Origin: Mucilaginibacter_A sp050954285
GTDB lineage: Bacteria > Bacteroidota > Bacteroidia > Sphingobacteriales > Sphingobacteriaceae
Assembly: GCA_050954285.1 (NCBI GenBank)
Contig: JBPBPL010000012.1
Location: 1-64,000 of the forward strand
DNA length: 64,000 bases
Direction of reading: 5' to 3'
Positions 26,938-37,054 of the stretch are shown here, one piece after another. The position numbers and the translations under genes are program-made. Within the stretch, counting starts at the first letter, position 1; the number at the start of each line of letters is the position of its first letter. Below the pieces are notes generated by a model, which saw nothing but the letters and a program-made list of their open reading frames with translations, was not told the origin of the DNA and did not search any database.

Positions 26938-29232
26938 ATGAAAAAAAATACGAGTTGGAAAATTACGGTGATACTGTTTTTATGCACCATTTTTTGGAAT
27001 GCCAAAGCGCAGGAAGCAAACCCTAAATTTCCGCTGATTCCGTACCCGACAGCTTTAACCGCCGGAAAAGGAACGTTCAATATTACGGCTAATACACGTA
27101 TCATTTCTGCCGATGGACGGTTTCAGAATGAAGCAGAACAGCTCAATTTATTGATCGAACAATATTTGGGCAAATCACTTAAAATAAGTAGTGGCAGTGC
27201 GGCCAGAAATATTTCTTTGCGGTATGACGATGCTGTTAAAGCACCCGAAGGTTATCAATTAAATATCACCGAAAACGCAGTAATACTGGTGGCCAAAGAA
27301 CCAGCTGGCATGTTTCGCGCGGTAGAAACTTTACGGCAATTGCTGCCTGCAGATGAACACAGCACCACTTTTTTAAAGAAACTTTCACTTCCAGCAGTAA
27401 TTATTTCCGATCATCCGGCTTTTGCCTGGCGTGGGATGCATTTGGATGTTTCGCGGCATTTTTTCTCGGTTGATTATCTGAAGAAGTTTATCGACCTGCT
27501 GGCTCTGTACAAATTCAACAAATTTCATATCCATTTAACAGATGATCAGGGCTGGCGCATCGAGATCAAAAAATACCCGAAACTGACGGAAGAAGGTGCC
27601 TGGCGCACGTTTAATAATCAGGATTCGGTGATGATTGCAAAATCAAAAGATAATCCCGATCTGGCACTTGATCCTAAACATATTATCCAGCGCGATGGCA
27701 AAACTTTGTATGGCGGTTTTTACACGCAGGAGGAAATGAAAGGCGTGGTTGCTTATGCTTTGGCGCGCCACATCGATATTATCCCCGAAATTGATATGCC
27801 CGGCCATATGATGGCGGCAATTGCCAGTTATCCGTTTTTGAGTTGTACTGGCGGAAGCAAGTTTGGCAAGCTTTTTACCACGCCAATTTGCCCAAGCAAC
27901 GAATCTACTTATGAATTTGCCGAGAATGTTTTTACGGAGATTATGCAGATTTTTCCGAGCGAATACATCCACATTGGCGGTGATGAGGTGGACCGTACGA
28001 GCTGGGAACAATCCGAATCGGCCAGGGCTTTTATGGCTAAAAATGGCTTGAAAACTTCCGGCGAATTGCAAAGCTATTTCATCAACCGGATGGAAAAGTT
28101 TTTCAATTCCAAAGGCAGAAAACTGATTGGCTGGGACGAGATTCTGGAAGACGGCATCAGCCCGACCGCGATGGTTACTTACTGGCGGACCTGGGTTCCG
28201 AACGCACCAATTAAGGCGGCAAAAAATGGAAATCAGGTGGTAATGTCGCCCGGGAACCCGCTTTATTTTGATAATGAGCCGGATCAGAATTCCATCTCCA
28301 ACGTGTATCACTTCAACCCAATTCCGAAAGGATTAACGGAGAAAGAAGCCAAAAATATTATTGGTGCGCAGGCAAATACCTGGTCGGAATGGATCCCGAC
28401 AGAAAACCGTGCGGATTACATGGTTTTTCCGCGGATGACAGCTTTGGCAGAGCGTTTATGGACAAATAAAGATGAGTACGAAAGCTATCAGGAACGCCTG
28501 AAAATGAATTTTCCACGTTTGGATGCCTTGCACGTGCATTACCGTTTGCCGGATGTTAATGGTTTGGTGGAGCAGAGCGTTTTTGTGGATTCAACCGTTT
28601 TAAATCCGCAGAAACCGCTACCCGATTTAACGCTGCGTTACACCATCGATGGTACTTTGCCCGACGTAAATTCTACGCCGCTCAATGCTTCTTTTACCAT
28701 ACAAAAATCCATGTTTATCCGGCTGGCTGCTTTTACGCCAAGCGGTAGCAGAGGCGATGTGTACAACCTGCATTACACACAGCAAACGCTGGCCGAACCG
28801 GCAAAACCGGCCGGAATTGCCAATGGATTGATCTGCAGTTATTATCCGGGCGAATATAAATCGGCCAAATTAATGGCTGGGCAACCAAAAATTGCGATCA
28901 GAGTTGATGAAATCATTGTGCCAAAAGAAGTAGTTGCGCCAAGTTTTGGGTTGAAATATACTGGTTATCTGGAGATTCCGGCAGATGGGATTTACAGTTT
29001 TTATCTGACTTGTGATGACGGAGGCATCCTGCAAATTGCTGGCAGAGAAGTAGTTAACAACGATGGCTGGCACGGCCCGATTGAAAAAAGCGGACAAGTT
29101 GCTTTAAAAGCTGGTTTGCAACCCATTGCGTTGGATTTTGTGGAAGGTGGCGGCGGTTATACGCTAAAACTGAAATATAGTGCAAATGGCTCTGCGATAA
29201 CAGAAGTCCCGTCAGTATGGTTAAAACATTAA
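26938..29232 (+). CDS. Beta-N-acetylhexosaminidase (GH20) with C-terminal PA14-like domain
   Basis: The 764-residue enzyme has a signal peptide ending NAKAQE, a GH20b domain (residues about 30-155), and the GH20 barrel beginning FAWRGMHLDVSRHFF with HIHLTDDQGWRIEI. The catalytic pair is Asp349-Glu350 in YIHIGGDEVDR, and GAQANTWSEWIP comes later. After a chitobiase-C-like piece (LRYTIDGTLPDVNS) a PA14-like domain (residues about 625-760, GYLEIPADGIYSFYLTCDDGG) ends the protein. It removes terminal GlcNAc or GalNAc. Repeat copies lie at 26971 (signal peptide) and 28685. Confidence 0.94.
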   Translation: MKKNTSWKITVILFLCTIFWNAKAQEANPKFPLIPYPTALTAGKGTFNITANTRIISADGRFQNEAEQLNLLIEQYLGKSLKISSGSAARNISLRYDDAVKAPEGYQLNITENAVILVAKEPAGMFRAVETLRQLLPADEHSTTFLKKLSLPAVIISDHPAFAWRGMHLDVSRHFFSVDYLKKFIDLLALYKFNKFHIHLTDDQGWRIEIKKYPKLTEEGAWRTFNNQDSVMIAKSKDNPDLALDPKHIIQRDGKTLYGGFYTQEEMKGVVAYALARHIDIIPEIDMPGHMMAAIASYPFLSCTGGSKFGKLFTTPICPSNESTYEFAENVFTEIMQIFPSEYIHIGGDEVDRTSWEQSESARAFMAKNGLKTSGELQSYFINRMEKFFNSKGRKLIGWDEILEDGISPTAMVTYWRTWVPNAPIKAAKNGNQVVMSPGNPLYFDNEPDQNSISNVYHFNPIPKGLTEKEAKNIIGAQANTWSEWIPTENRADYMVFPRMTALAERLWTNKDEYESYQERLKMNFPRLDALHVHYRLPDVNGLVEQSVFVDSTVLNPQKPLPDLTLRYTIDGTLPDVNSTPLNASFTIQKSMFIRLAAFTPSGSRGDVYNLHYTQQTLAEPAKPAGIANGLICSYYPGEYKSAKLMAGQPKIAIRVDEIIVPKEVVAPSFGLKYTGYLEIPADGIYSFYLTCDDGGILQIAGREVVNNDGWHGPIEKSGQVALKAGLQPIALDFVEGGGGYTLKLKYSANGSAITEVPSVWLKH

Positions 29233-29233
29233 C

Positions 29234-31354
29234 ATGAAAAAGCTGCTCACCATTTTTATCCTGCTAAAAACAGTATCGGGCTTTGCGCAATCCGCACCAA
29301 AACCGTATGGCGTGCTGCCCACTAAAGCGCAGCTGAACTGGCACGAAATGGAAATGTATTGCATTATCCATTTTGGCGTGGATACTTATACCGATAAAGA
29401 ATGGGGTTTTGGTGATGAAAATCCGGTTATTTTCAACCCGAAACAGTTTAATGCCGAGCAGATTGTAGGCGCGGCAAAAGCAGGTGGTTTTAAAGGTGTG
29501 GTGATTGTGGCCAAACACCACGACGGACTGTGCATCTGGCCAACCAAAACTACCGAACATAACATTAACCAAACCAGCTGGAAAAACGGCAAAGGCGACA
29601 TGGTGAAAGAATACCAGCTGGCCTGCCAGAAACTGGGCATGCAAATGGGTTTATACTGCTCGCCTTGGGACCGGAACAGTGCTTTTTATGGGAAGCCGGA
29701 ATATGTAGAAATCTATCGCGCGCAGTTGAAAGAACTGTACAGCAATTATGGCAAACTTTTTATTTCCTGGCACGATGGTGCTAACGGTGGCGACGGTTAT
29801 TACGGCGGCGCGCGGGAAGTGAGAAAAATTGACCGGACGACTTATTACGGCTGGCCAGCCACGTGGGCGATCACGCGGAAAATGCAGCCCTCGGCAACGA
29901 TTTTTGGCGATGTTGGTCCCGATGTGCGCTGGGTAGGAAATGAAGAAGGCCATGCCGGAGAAACTTCGTGGGCCACTTATTCGCCCATGGCGCCGGATTC
30001 GGGCAAAACTGCTTCAAACGGTTACGTAAAATACTGGCTGGGCGTGGAAGGTACGCGCAACGGAAGCTACTGGATGCCAGCCGAATGCGATGTTTCGCTG
30101 CGGCCGGGCTGGTTTTATCACCAAAGCCAGAATGCGCAGGTAAAATCTCCTTACACTTTGCTGGATCTGTATTATAAAAGCGTTGGCCGAGGTGCTAATC
30201 TGGATTTAGGTTTATCGCCCAATAAAGATGGTTTGCTGGAGGAAGAAGACGTAAGTTCTCTCAAAAAATTCGGTGATATTTTGAAGGAAACTTTCGCCGT
30301 AAATCTGGCTGAAAACGCTAAGCTAACAGCCAGTAATATCCGTTGTAAAAACAGTAAGCAATATGGTCCGCAATTTTTGCTGGATCAAAACCGCTATTCT
30401 TACTGGGCAACTGATGATGCGGTGAAAACGCCGGAATTAATGCTTGATTTAGGTTCCGAAAAAACGTTTAACGTGATCCGGCTGCGGGAAAACATCAAGT
30501 TGGGGCAACGGATTGAAGGTGTTGCAATTGATGTTTGGGAAGATAACAACTGGCAGCAAATTGTTTTGGCAACCAGTATTGGCGCAAACCGGCTGATCCG
30601 TTTACCACAAAATATTACGGCGCAAAAAGTTCGTCTGCGCATTACCAAATCTCCGGTTTGTATTGCTTTGAGCGATTTCGGTTTGTACAAGGAACCAGTA
30701 CATTTATCGGCTCCGATCATCAGCAGAGATCAAACAGGAATGGTAAAAATTGGAACAGATGCGCCGGTTTCGGCCTTGCATTTTACTTTGGATGGAACGA
30801 TGCCGACTGCAAATTCTCCATCTTACAAAACCCCTTTTTTGTTGAAAAATGGCGGTTTGGTTAGGGCTGTTGCGATGGAAGGCAGTCAGGTTGGCGAGGT
30901 AAATTCGGCACAATTAGAGGTAAGCAAAGCCGGTTGGAAAGTGCTGGAAAACGATGCATCAACAAAACCCCAAAATGCTATTGATGAAGATGGAAATTCT
31001 TTGTGGAGCACGCTCAAAACTGATAGCACGCAGCAGTTTTCATCAGGAACAATCCGTATTGATTTGGGCAAATCTACTCAGATCTCAGCTTTCACCTACT
31101 TGCCTCGTCAGGATAAAAAACTGGCTGGCATGGTAGATCAGTACTCTTTTTATGCCAGTAAAAATGGTGTTGACTGGGAGGAGATTTCTAACGGCGAGTT
31201 TTCTAATATCCGTGCAAATCCAATTAACCAGGTGGTGCAATTGCCGCATCCAATTACGGCAAAATACATTCGTTTTGTGGGAAAACACAGTGTAAACGGT
31301 AACGGGATTACGGTTGCAGAAATTGGCATTATCAGCACAAAATCATCAAACTAA
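29234..31354 (+). CDS. Alpha-L-fucosidase (GH29) with CBM32-like C-terminal domains
   Basis: This is a second GH29 enzyme of 706 residues, only distantly similar to the first. It shows YCIIHFGVDTYTDKEWG, VVIVAKHHDGLCIWPT, the nucleophile region LFISWHDGANGGDGY, and GANLDLGLSPNKDG. Two F5/8-type-C (CBM32-like) regions follow, at about residues 355-480 (KNSKQYGPQFLLDQNRYSYW) and 560-700 (NAIDEDGNSLWST). The short N-terminus ending SGFAQS is a signal peptide. This branch often acts on alpha-1,3/1,4 fucose, which remains a guess here. It starts 2 bases after the GH20 stop. A repeat copy lies at 29265. Confidence 0.92.
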   Translation: MKKLLTIFILLKTVSGFAQSAPKPYGVLPTKAQLNWHEMEMYCIIHFGVDTYTDKEWGFGDENPVIFNPKQFNAEQIVGAAKAGGFKGVVIVAKHHDGLCIWPTKTTEHNINQTSWKNGKGDMVKEYQLACQKLGMQMGLYCSPWDRNSAFYGKPEYVEIYRAQLKELYSNYGKLFISWHDGANGGDGYYGGAREVRKIDRTTYYGWPATWAITRKMQPSATIFGDVGPDVRWVGNEEGHAGETSWATYSPMAPDSGKTASNGYVKYWLGVEGTRNGSYWMPAECDVSLRPGWFYHQSQNAQVKSPYTLLDLYYKSVGRGANLDLGLSPNKDGLLEEEDVSSLKKFGDILKETFAVNLAENAKLTASNIRCKNSKQYGPQFLLDQNRYSYWATDDAVKTPELMLDLGSEKTFNVIRLRENIKLGQRIEGVAIDVWEDNNWQQIVLATSIGANRLIRLPQNITAQKVRLRITKSPVCIALSDFGLYKEPVHLSAPIISRDQTGMVKIGTDAPVSALHFTLDGTMPTANSPSYKTPFLLKNGGLVRAVAMEGSQVGEVNSAQLEVSKAGWKVLENDASTKPQNAIDEDGNSLWSTLKTDSTQQFSSGTIRIDLGKSTQISAFTYLPRQDKKLAGMVDQYSFYASKNGVDWEEISNGEFSNIRANPINQVVQLPHPITAKYIRFVGKHSVNGNGITVAEIGIISTKSSN

Positions 31355-31359
31355 AAGCA

Positions 31360-32478
31360 TTGAAAGTGAACAGATACCAATTTTTAGTGCATAAAAGAAG
31401 CATTGTAGTTTTAACGTTTCTGCTGATTGCTGAAAGCTCTAAGCTGATGGCGCAAAACAGTTTTAAAGGGCTGGAGCATTTGTTTACCACACCAAATAAT
31501 TACGTGGTGCAGCACACCAATCAGACGTTGAAGATGGATGGAAACCTGCAGGAAAGCGACTGGCAAAAAGCAGCCTGGACAACTGATTTTGTGGATATTG
31601 AAGGTAACCTGAAACCTTTGCCAGCTTATAAAACGCAGGTGAAAATGTTGTGGAACGATTCCACTTTATTTATCGCTGCAAAATTGCAGGAACCGCAGGT
31701 TTGGGCCACGCAAACGCATCACGACGATATTATTTTTAAGGATAATGATTTTGAGATTTTCATCGATCCGGATAATAACACACATCAGTATTTTGAAATT
31801 GAGGTAAATGCGATCAATAAAATTTTCGATCTTTTTTTGCCGAAACCTTACCGCAATGGTGGCGACGCGCTGATTGGCTGGGATGTGGAAGGATTGAAAT
31901 CGGGCGTTAAAATTGATGGAACGCTGAATAATTCAAAGGACATAGATAAAGGCTGGACGGTAGAAATGGCAATTCCGCTGAAGAGTTTGCGCATGGGTTT
32001 TCCATTTAATATGCCGGAAGAAGGCACGCAATGGCGCATCAATTTTTCACGCGTGGAGTGGGACACCAAAATCGAAGGCAACAAAAATGTGAAATTAACG
32101 GATGCTTCCGGAAAAAATTTGCCGGAACGCAACTGGGTTTGGTCACCACAAGGCGTAATCAACATGCATTACCCGGAACGCTTTGGTTATCTGCAGTTTA
32201 CCCGGAAAAGCGATGCTGTTTTTATCATGCCTTTTTCTGAAAAGCAGAAGCAGTATTTGTGGCTGATTTATTACCGGCAAAAACAGTATTTTGAAAAAAA
32301 TGCACACTATGCTTCAGGTTTAAATGAGCTGGAAATCAGCCCAAAACAAACGATAGACGGACAGCAAAACCAGTTGGAAATGCAGTCGGCCAGTCGGCAG
32401 TTTACCGCTACAATTGCTGATCAAAACGGAAAAACGATTAAAATTAATGATGAAGGACTGATCGAAATACCAAAATAA
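31360..32478 (+). CDS. Secreted carbohydrate-binding family 9-like protein
   Basis: The likely start is TTG at 31360, six bases after the fucosidase stop; GTG at 31366 is an alternative. The signal peptide ends KLMAQN. Residues about 45-260 resemble the CBM9-like domain found in Bacteroidota PULs (LKMDGNLQESDWQKAAW, FIAAKLQEP, DNDFEIFIDPDNNTHQYFEIEVNA, GWDVEGLKSGV, WRINFSRVEW). No catalytic domain is evident. It may bind glycan in the periplasm, or be an uncharacterised enzyme. Repeat copies are at 31392 (signal peptide) and 32213. Confidence 0.8.
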   Translation: MKVNRYQFLVHKRSIVVLTFLLIAESSKLMAQNSFKGLEHLFTTPNNYVVQHTNQTLKMDGNLQESDWQKAAWTTDFVDIEGNLKPLPAYKTQVKMLWNDSTLFIAAKLQEPQVWATQTHHDDIIFKDNDFEIFIDPDNNTHQYFEIEVNAINKIFDLFLPKPYRNGGDALIGWDVEGLKSGVKIDGTLNNSKDIDKGWTVEMAIPLKSLRMGFPFNMPEEGTQWRINFSRVEWDTKIEGNKNVKLTDASGKNLPERNWVWSPQGVINMHYPERFGYLQFTRKSDAVFIMPFSEKQKQYLWLIYYRQKQYFEKNAHYASGLNELEISPKQTIDGQQNQLEMQSASRQFTATIADQNGKTIKINDEGLIEIPK

Positions 32479-32482
32479 AACC

Positions 32483-33583
32483 ATGAGTAACCGCAGAAAA
32501 TTTTTGAAAGCAAGTTTGCTGGCCAGTTTATCCACAGCCGTTTTGCCTTCCGTTTCCCGTTCGGAAATGCTGTTTTTATCGCGTAAAAAACGATGGAAAC
32601 ATTGGGTTTGGACAAATCCGAATCTGAAAGATACGGAGGAACAACTGTCCGAACGTTATCAGAAATTTTACGATGCCGGCATCCGCGGGATATTTTTTGA
32701 GAATGACAGCGAGAAGCATTTCCGCGCAGCAAAAGCACATAAAATAGAAGCCCACCGCTGGATCTGGACGATGAACCGCGGCGAAAAAACGCTGCTGGAC
32801 ACGCATCCGGAATGGTATGCGGTGAACCGTAAAGGCGAATCCTGCGCCACGAATCCGCCTTATGTGGGTTATTACCGCTGGCTTTGTCCTTCGCGCGAGG
32901 AAGTGAAAAATTACCTCGCCAACGATTACGAAACGGCTTTAAAAAAGGATTATGTAGATGGCATCCACCTGGATTACGTGCGTTTTTGCGATGTGATTTT
33001 GCCGGTAAATTTGTGGGACAAATACGGCATCGTGCAAACAAGCGAACTACCGGAATATGATTATTGCTACTGCCAGGTTTGCAAAGAAGCTTATAAAAAA
33101 GAAACTGGTGAAGATATAGATTTGGTGCAATATCCGGAAGCAAGCCCATCGTGGCGGTTATTTCGGTATCAGCGTGTAAACCAGGTAGTTGAAAGGCTGA
33201 CGAATGTAGCCCGGTCTTACAAAAAACCGATTACGGCAGCCGTTTTTCCAACGCCGGATATTGCGCACCGCAACGTGCGGCAGGATTGGGTAAACTGGAA
33301 TATCAACGGTGCTTTCCCGATGATTTATCATGGTTTTTACAAGGAAAATATCGAATGGATCGGTTCGGCGGTGAACGAAGGCGTAACGGCGTTGCATGGC
33401 AAATTTCCATTGTTTGCCGGTTTGTATCTGTCTGATTTTAAGAATGATGACGAAGTGCAGCAAGGCATGGAAACCGCTTTGCGTAATGGTGCGGCAGGTA
33501 TTTCGCTTTTTGGAAATGTTACGGACGGAACATTACTGGCCTTGAAAAATGCTTCTGCAAAAATTCCGTTTCATAAAGCATGA
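32483..33583 (+). CDS. Putative TIM-barrel glycosyl hydrolase (GHL10-like)
   Basis: The 366-residue protein has a Tat-like leader (SNRRKFLKASLLASLSTAVLP) and a barrel resembling the glycosyl-hydrolase-like GHL10 group. It has KFYDAGIRGIFFEND near the N-terminus, THPEWYAVNRKGESC, WLCPSREEVKNYLANDY, YVDGIHLDYVRF and NINGAFPMIYH. The acidic residues at strand ends (IHLDYVRF) are plausible catalytic positions. No characterised specificity can be read, but its place inside a glycosidase operon suggests a glycan-active enzyme. Its stop overlaps the next start as ATGA. A repeat copy (32567) encodes residues just after the leader. Confidence 0.75.
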   Translation: MSNRRKFLKASLLASLSTAVLPSVSRSEMLFLSRKKRWKHWVWTNPNLKDTEEQLSERYQKFYDAGIRGIFFENDSEKHFRAAKAHKIEAHRWIWTMNRGEKTLLDTHPEWYAVNRKGESCATNPPYVGYYRWLCPSREEVKNYLANDYETALKKDYVDGIHLDYVRFCDVILPVNLWDKYGIVQTSELPEYDYCYCQVCKEAYKKETGEDIDLVQYPEASPSWRLFRYQRVNQVVERLTNVARSYKKPITAAVFPTPDIAHRNVRQDWVNWNINGAFPMIYHGFYKENIEWIGSAVNEGVTALHGKFPLFAGLYLSDFKNDDEVQQGMETALRNGAAGISLFGNVTDGTLLALKNASAKIPFHKA

Positions 33584-34719
33584 AAGCAAGCCTTTTTATA
33601 CTGATGCTGTTTTTATCAGCTAAAAATTGGGCACAAACACCGGAAATCCGCAATAATTATGTAGATGAAAAAGGTTTGCCTCGCCTTAAAATTGAGCGCA
33701 GCATGATTTTTACGCCTGGAGATAGCGGTTTGTACAATCATCATCCTTCCATCATCAGCTTTAAAAACAGGTTTTATGCACTATGGTCGAATGGTTTAAA
33801 GGATGAAGATTCGCCGGGGCAGCGCGTGGTTTATGCGGTTTCTTCGGATTTTGTGCATTGGTCGGAGCCGGAAGTTTTGGCCAATCCAACCAAAACCAAC
33901 GATACTTTAAACGTGCTGACGGCGGCGGGCTGGTATCAGCATAACGGCACGCTGGTGGCTTACTTTGGAGAATACACCAGGCATCGCCAGAACACCAACC
34001 TGTATGCTGTTACCAGCGAGGACGGCGAGCATTGGGGTACCGAAATTGATCTGAATCTTCCGCTGATCCCGAACCACGGGCCGCAGCAGTTAAAAGGCGG
34101 CAGATTGCTCATCAGCGGGAATTTTTTGTTTCCTTACACCGATGATCCGATGGGGATTTCTGGCTGGAAAACCAGTAGCTTTTATGCAGATTCGCTTTAC
34201 ACTCAGGATAATTCATCTGCTTTCTATAAACCTGCGGAGAAAAATGGTTTCCCGCCGCTTTGCGAAGGCTCTTTTTACCAGACCAAAAACGGCGTGATCC
34301 ATATGCTTTTACGCGTAACCGGCAAAGGCTGGAAAGGCCGTTTATGGCTGACCGAAAGTGCCGATAATGCCAAAACCTGGAGTAAACCGCAGGAAACTTT
34401 ATTCAGCGATAACGACAGCAAATTCCATTTCGGGCATTTGCCGGACGGCCGAGTTTATTACGTTGGCATCCCGGATACACTGCATCATTATGACCGTAAC
34501 CCATTGATTTTGAGTATATCTGATAATGGAAAACTGTTCAATCATCACTATATTATTGCTGACGAAATTTATAAACTGAAGCAGGAAGGGCTTTGGAAAG
34601 GCGGCCAGTATGGCTATCCGCACACGATGATTCAAAATGGCTGGATGTACGTGATTGTTTCCAGGGTGAAGGAATCAGTGGAGATTTTAAGGTTTAAACT
34701 GGATCAGATAACAAAATAA
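33580..34719 (+). CDS. Sialidase-like BNR-repeat protein
   Basis: This secreted 379-residue protein (signal peptide ending KNWAQT) is predicted to be a beta-propeller with Asp-box-like motifs: SEDGEHW, SADNAKTW and AVSSDFVHW. Further marks are HHPSIISFKNRFYALWSNG and FHFGHLPDGRVYY. The family contains exo-alpha-sialidases but also many propellers with other activities. The typical Arg triad and an FRIP motif were not clearly identified, so sialidase activity is uncertain. It is translationally coupled to the GHL10-like gene by a 4-base overlap. A repeat copy at 33604 falls in the signal peptide. Confidence 0.72.
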   Translation: MKASLFILMLFLSAKNWAQTPEIRNNYVDEKGLPRLKIERSMIFTPGDSGLYNHHPSIISFKNRFYALWSNGLKDEDSPGQRVVYAVSSDFVHWSEPEVLANPTKTNDTLNVLTAAGWYQHNGTLVAYFGEYTRHRQNTNLYAVTSEDGEHWGTEIDLNLPLIPNHGPQQLKGGRLLISGNFLFPYTDDPMGISGWKTSSFYADSLYTQDNSSAFYKPAEKNGFPPLCEGSFYQTKNGVIHMLLRVTGKGWKGRLWLTESADNAKTWSKPQETLFSDNDSKFHFGHLPDGRVYYVGIPDTLHHYDRNPLILSISDNGKLFNHHYIIADEIYKLKQEGLWKGGQYGYPHTMIQNGWMYVIVSRVKESVEILRFKLDQITK

Positions 34720-34746
34720 CGAATGCTTCTTTTACCATTATAATTT

Positions 34747-37011
34747 ATGAATACGAATATAATAAATATCAAACGCGGCCTGGCCATGCTTCTTTTAGCG
34801 GCCCATTTTCATCAACCTGCATCCGCGCAGCAAAGCCAGAATTTAACCAAATATGTGGATCAATATATCGGCACGGGCGGCCACGGCCATGTTTTTGTAG
34901 GCGCGAATGTTCCTTTTGGTGCGGTACAACTGGGGCCAAGCAATATTGCGCAAGGTTGGGACTGGTGCTCCGGCTACCACATTACCGATTCTACCATTGT
35001 TGGTTTTCAGCATACGCATTTAAGCGGAACCGGAATTGGTGATCTGGGCGATTTATCTTTTATGCCCACAACCGGCGCCATCAAACTAACCAAAGGCACG
35101 CAGCAGGATATTTACAGCGGCTATACTTCGCTTTTCAGTCGCAAAGATGAAATTACCAAACCCGGTTTTTACGCCGTAAAATTAAAACGTTATGATATTG
35201 GTGTACGGCTAACGGCCAGCGAACGTGTTGGTTTTCATGAATATACGTTCCCGAAAAACGATCAGTCGCACATCATCATTGATTTGAAGGAAGGTTTAAA
35301 CTGGGACAGGCCGACGAAAACTTCCATCAAACAACTGAATGTCACAACGATTACAGGCTATCGTTTTTCTACCGGTTGGGCCAAAGATCAGCGGATTTTC
35401 TTTGCAGCAGTTTTTTCAAAACCGATCAAAAACTTCTCTGTGTATGACAGTCTGATAGCCAAAACCGGTACTGCTTTAACCGGCGAAAAAGTAAAAGGCG
35501 TTTTAACGTTTGCCACAACAGCCGGCGAAAAAGTGCTGATCAAGGTTGGCGTTTCTCCGGTGAGTGAAGAAAATGCATTGATGAATATTCAGGCGGAGAT
35601 TCCGGGCTGGAATTTTAATCAGGTAGAGGCAGAAGCAGATCAGAAATGGAACAAAGTGTTGCACAAAGTAGAAATTACAACTGCTGATGAGACGCAAAAA
35701 CGCATTTTTTATACGGCCATGTTCCACAGCATGATCGCGCCTTCCATCTTTAATGATCATAATGGCGATTACCTCGGCACCGATAAAAAAGTATATGCAA
35801 AAGCAGCATTTACCAACCTCACCACATTTTCTTTGTGGGATACTTACCGCGCTTTAAATCCGCTTTATACGTTGATCCAGCCGGAAAAAATAAACGATAT
35901 TGTAAACACCATGCTGGCCATTTACCAGCAGCAGGGCAAGTTGCCGGTTTGGCATTTAATGGGCAATGAAACCAATACCATGGTGGGTTATAGTGCTGTG
36001 CCCGTTATAGTTGATGCGTATTTAAAAGGTTATAAAGGCTTTGATGCCGAGCTGGCTTACAAAGCCGTAAAAGCCAGTGCGATGGATACCGACCGTGCCT
36101 TGCATTATGTACAAAAATATGGTTTTATCCCGGCAGACAGCACGGTGGAATCTGTGGCGATGGGTTTGGAATATGCGGTTTCTGATAACGCAATTGCCAT
36201 GATGGCGCAGAAAATGGGTAAAACTGCAGATTACGAATACTTCCATAAGCGAGGTCAGAATTATCATTATTACTTCGACCCGAAAACACATTTTATGCGC
36301 GGCCGGATTTCGGCTACGAAATGGAGAACGCCTTTTAGTCCGTTTGAATCGCGCCATCGTGCTGATGATTACACGGAAGGAAATGCCTGGCAATATACCT
36401 GGCTGGTGCCGCAGGATGTGAAAGGTATGATTGCGATGCAGGGCGGCGATAAAGCTTTTCTGGTCAAACTCGATTCCCTGTTTATCGCGCAGGGCAGCAT
36501 GGGCAAAGAAAGTTCGCCGGATATTTCTGGTTTGATCGGGCAATATGCGCACGGAAACGAGCCGTCGCACCACATTACTTATCTGTATCCGTATGCCGGT
36601 CAGCCCTGGAAAACGGCCGAAAAAGTGCGCTACATCATGAACCGTTTTTATACCGATAAAACAGATGGGATCATTGGTAATGAGGATGTTGGGCAAATGT
36701 CGTCCTGGTATATTTTATCGTCGCTGGGTTTTTATCAGGTGAATCCTTCCAGCGGCGTTTACGTGTTTGGCAGTCCGCTTTTCAACGAAGCAACACTGCA
36801 ACTGGCTGCCGGCAAAAAGCTGCATATTATCGCTAAAAATAACAGTGCACAGAATATTTATATTCAGGGTGCTTCTTTTAACGGCAAAAAATTCAGCCAT
36901 TCTTACATCACTTATCAGGAGCTGACACAAGGCGGAGATTTAGTGCTGGAGATGGGCAGCAAACCAAGTGCAACCTGGGGCGTTTTGCCGGCTGATCGGC
37001 CGCAGATTTAA
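34747..37011 (+). CDS. Alpha-mannosidase (GH92), copy 1
   Basis: The 754-residue calcium-dependent alpha-mannosidase has a signal peptide ending HQPASAQQ. The N-terminal sandwich has VDQYIGTGGHGHVFVGANVPFGAVQLGP. The helical barrel carries FSLWDTYRALNPLYTLIQP, then HLMGNETNTMVGY, whose Glu is typical of alpha-1,2-type GH92 enzymes. YTEGNAWQYTWLVPQDV, NEPSHHITYLYPYAG and GNEDVGQMSSWYILSSLGFY follow. It trims mannose from N-glycans. The 12-base repeat occurs in the 27-base gap before it (34723) and in the signal peptide (34786). Confidence 0.95.
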   Translation: MNTNIINIKRGLAMLLLAAHFHQPASAQQSQNLTKYVDQYIGTGGHGHVFVGANVPFGAVQLGPSNIAQGWDWCSGYHITDSTIVGFQHTHLSGTGIGDLGDLSFMPTTGAIKLTKGTQQDIYSGYTSLFSRKDEITKPGFYAVKLKRYDIGVRLTASERVGFHEYTFPKNDQSHIIIDLKEGLNWDRPTKTSIKQLNVTTITGYRFSTGWAKDQRIFFAAVFSKPIKNFSVYDSLIAKTGTALTGEKVKGVLTFATTAGEKVLIKVGVSPVSEENALMNIQAEIPGWNFNQVEAEADQKWNKVLHKVEITTADETQKRIFYTAMFHSMIAPSIFNDHNGDYLGTDKKVYAKAAFTNLTTFSLWDTYRALNPLYTLIQPEKINDIVNTMLAIYQQQGKLPVWHLMGNETNTMVGYSAVPVIVDAYLKGYKGFDAELAYKAVKASAMDTDRALHYVQKYGFIPADSTVESVAMGLEYAVSDNAIAMMAQKMGKTADYEYFHKRGQNYHYYFDPKTHFMRGRISATKWRTPFSPFESRHRADDYTEGNAWQYTWLVPQDVKGMIAMQGGDKAFLVKLDSLFIAQGSMGKESSPDISGLIGQYAHGNEPSHHITYLYPYAGQPWKTAEKVRYIMNRFYTDKTDGIIGNEDVGQMSSWYILSSLGFYQVNPSSGVYVFGSPLFNEATLQLAAGKKLHIIAKNNSAQNIYIQGASFNGKKFSHSYITYQELTQGGDLVLEMGSKPSATWGVLPADRPQI

Positions 37012-37054
37012 GAAGTGATTCATCAGGAAATTCTTAAATAATAAGTTAATTTGG

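Noticed and set aside
32421..33149. Open frame of 242 codons opposite the GHL10-like gene
   Set aside because: It has no family features, and the opposite frame has a leader and conserved barrel motifs.
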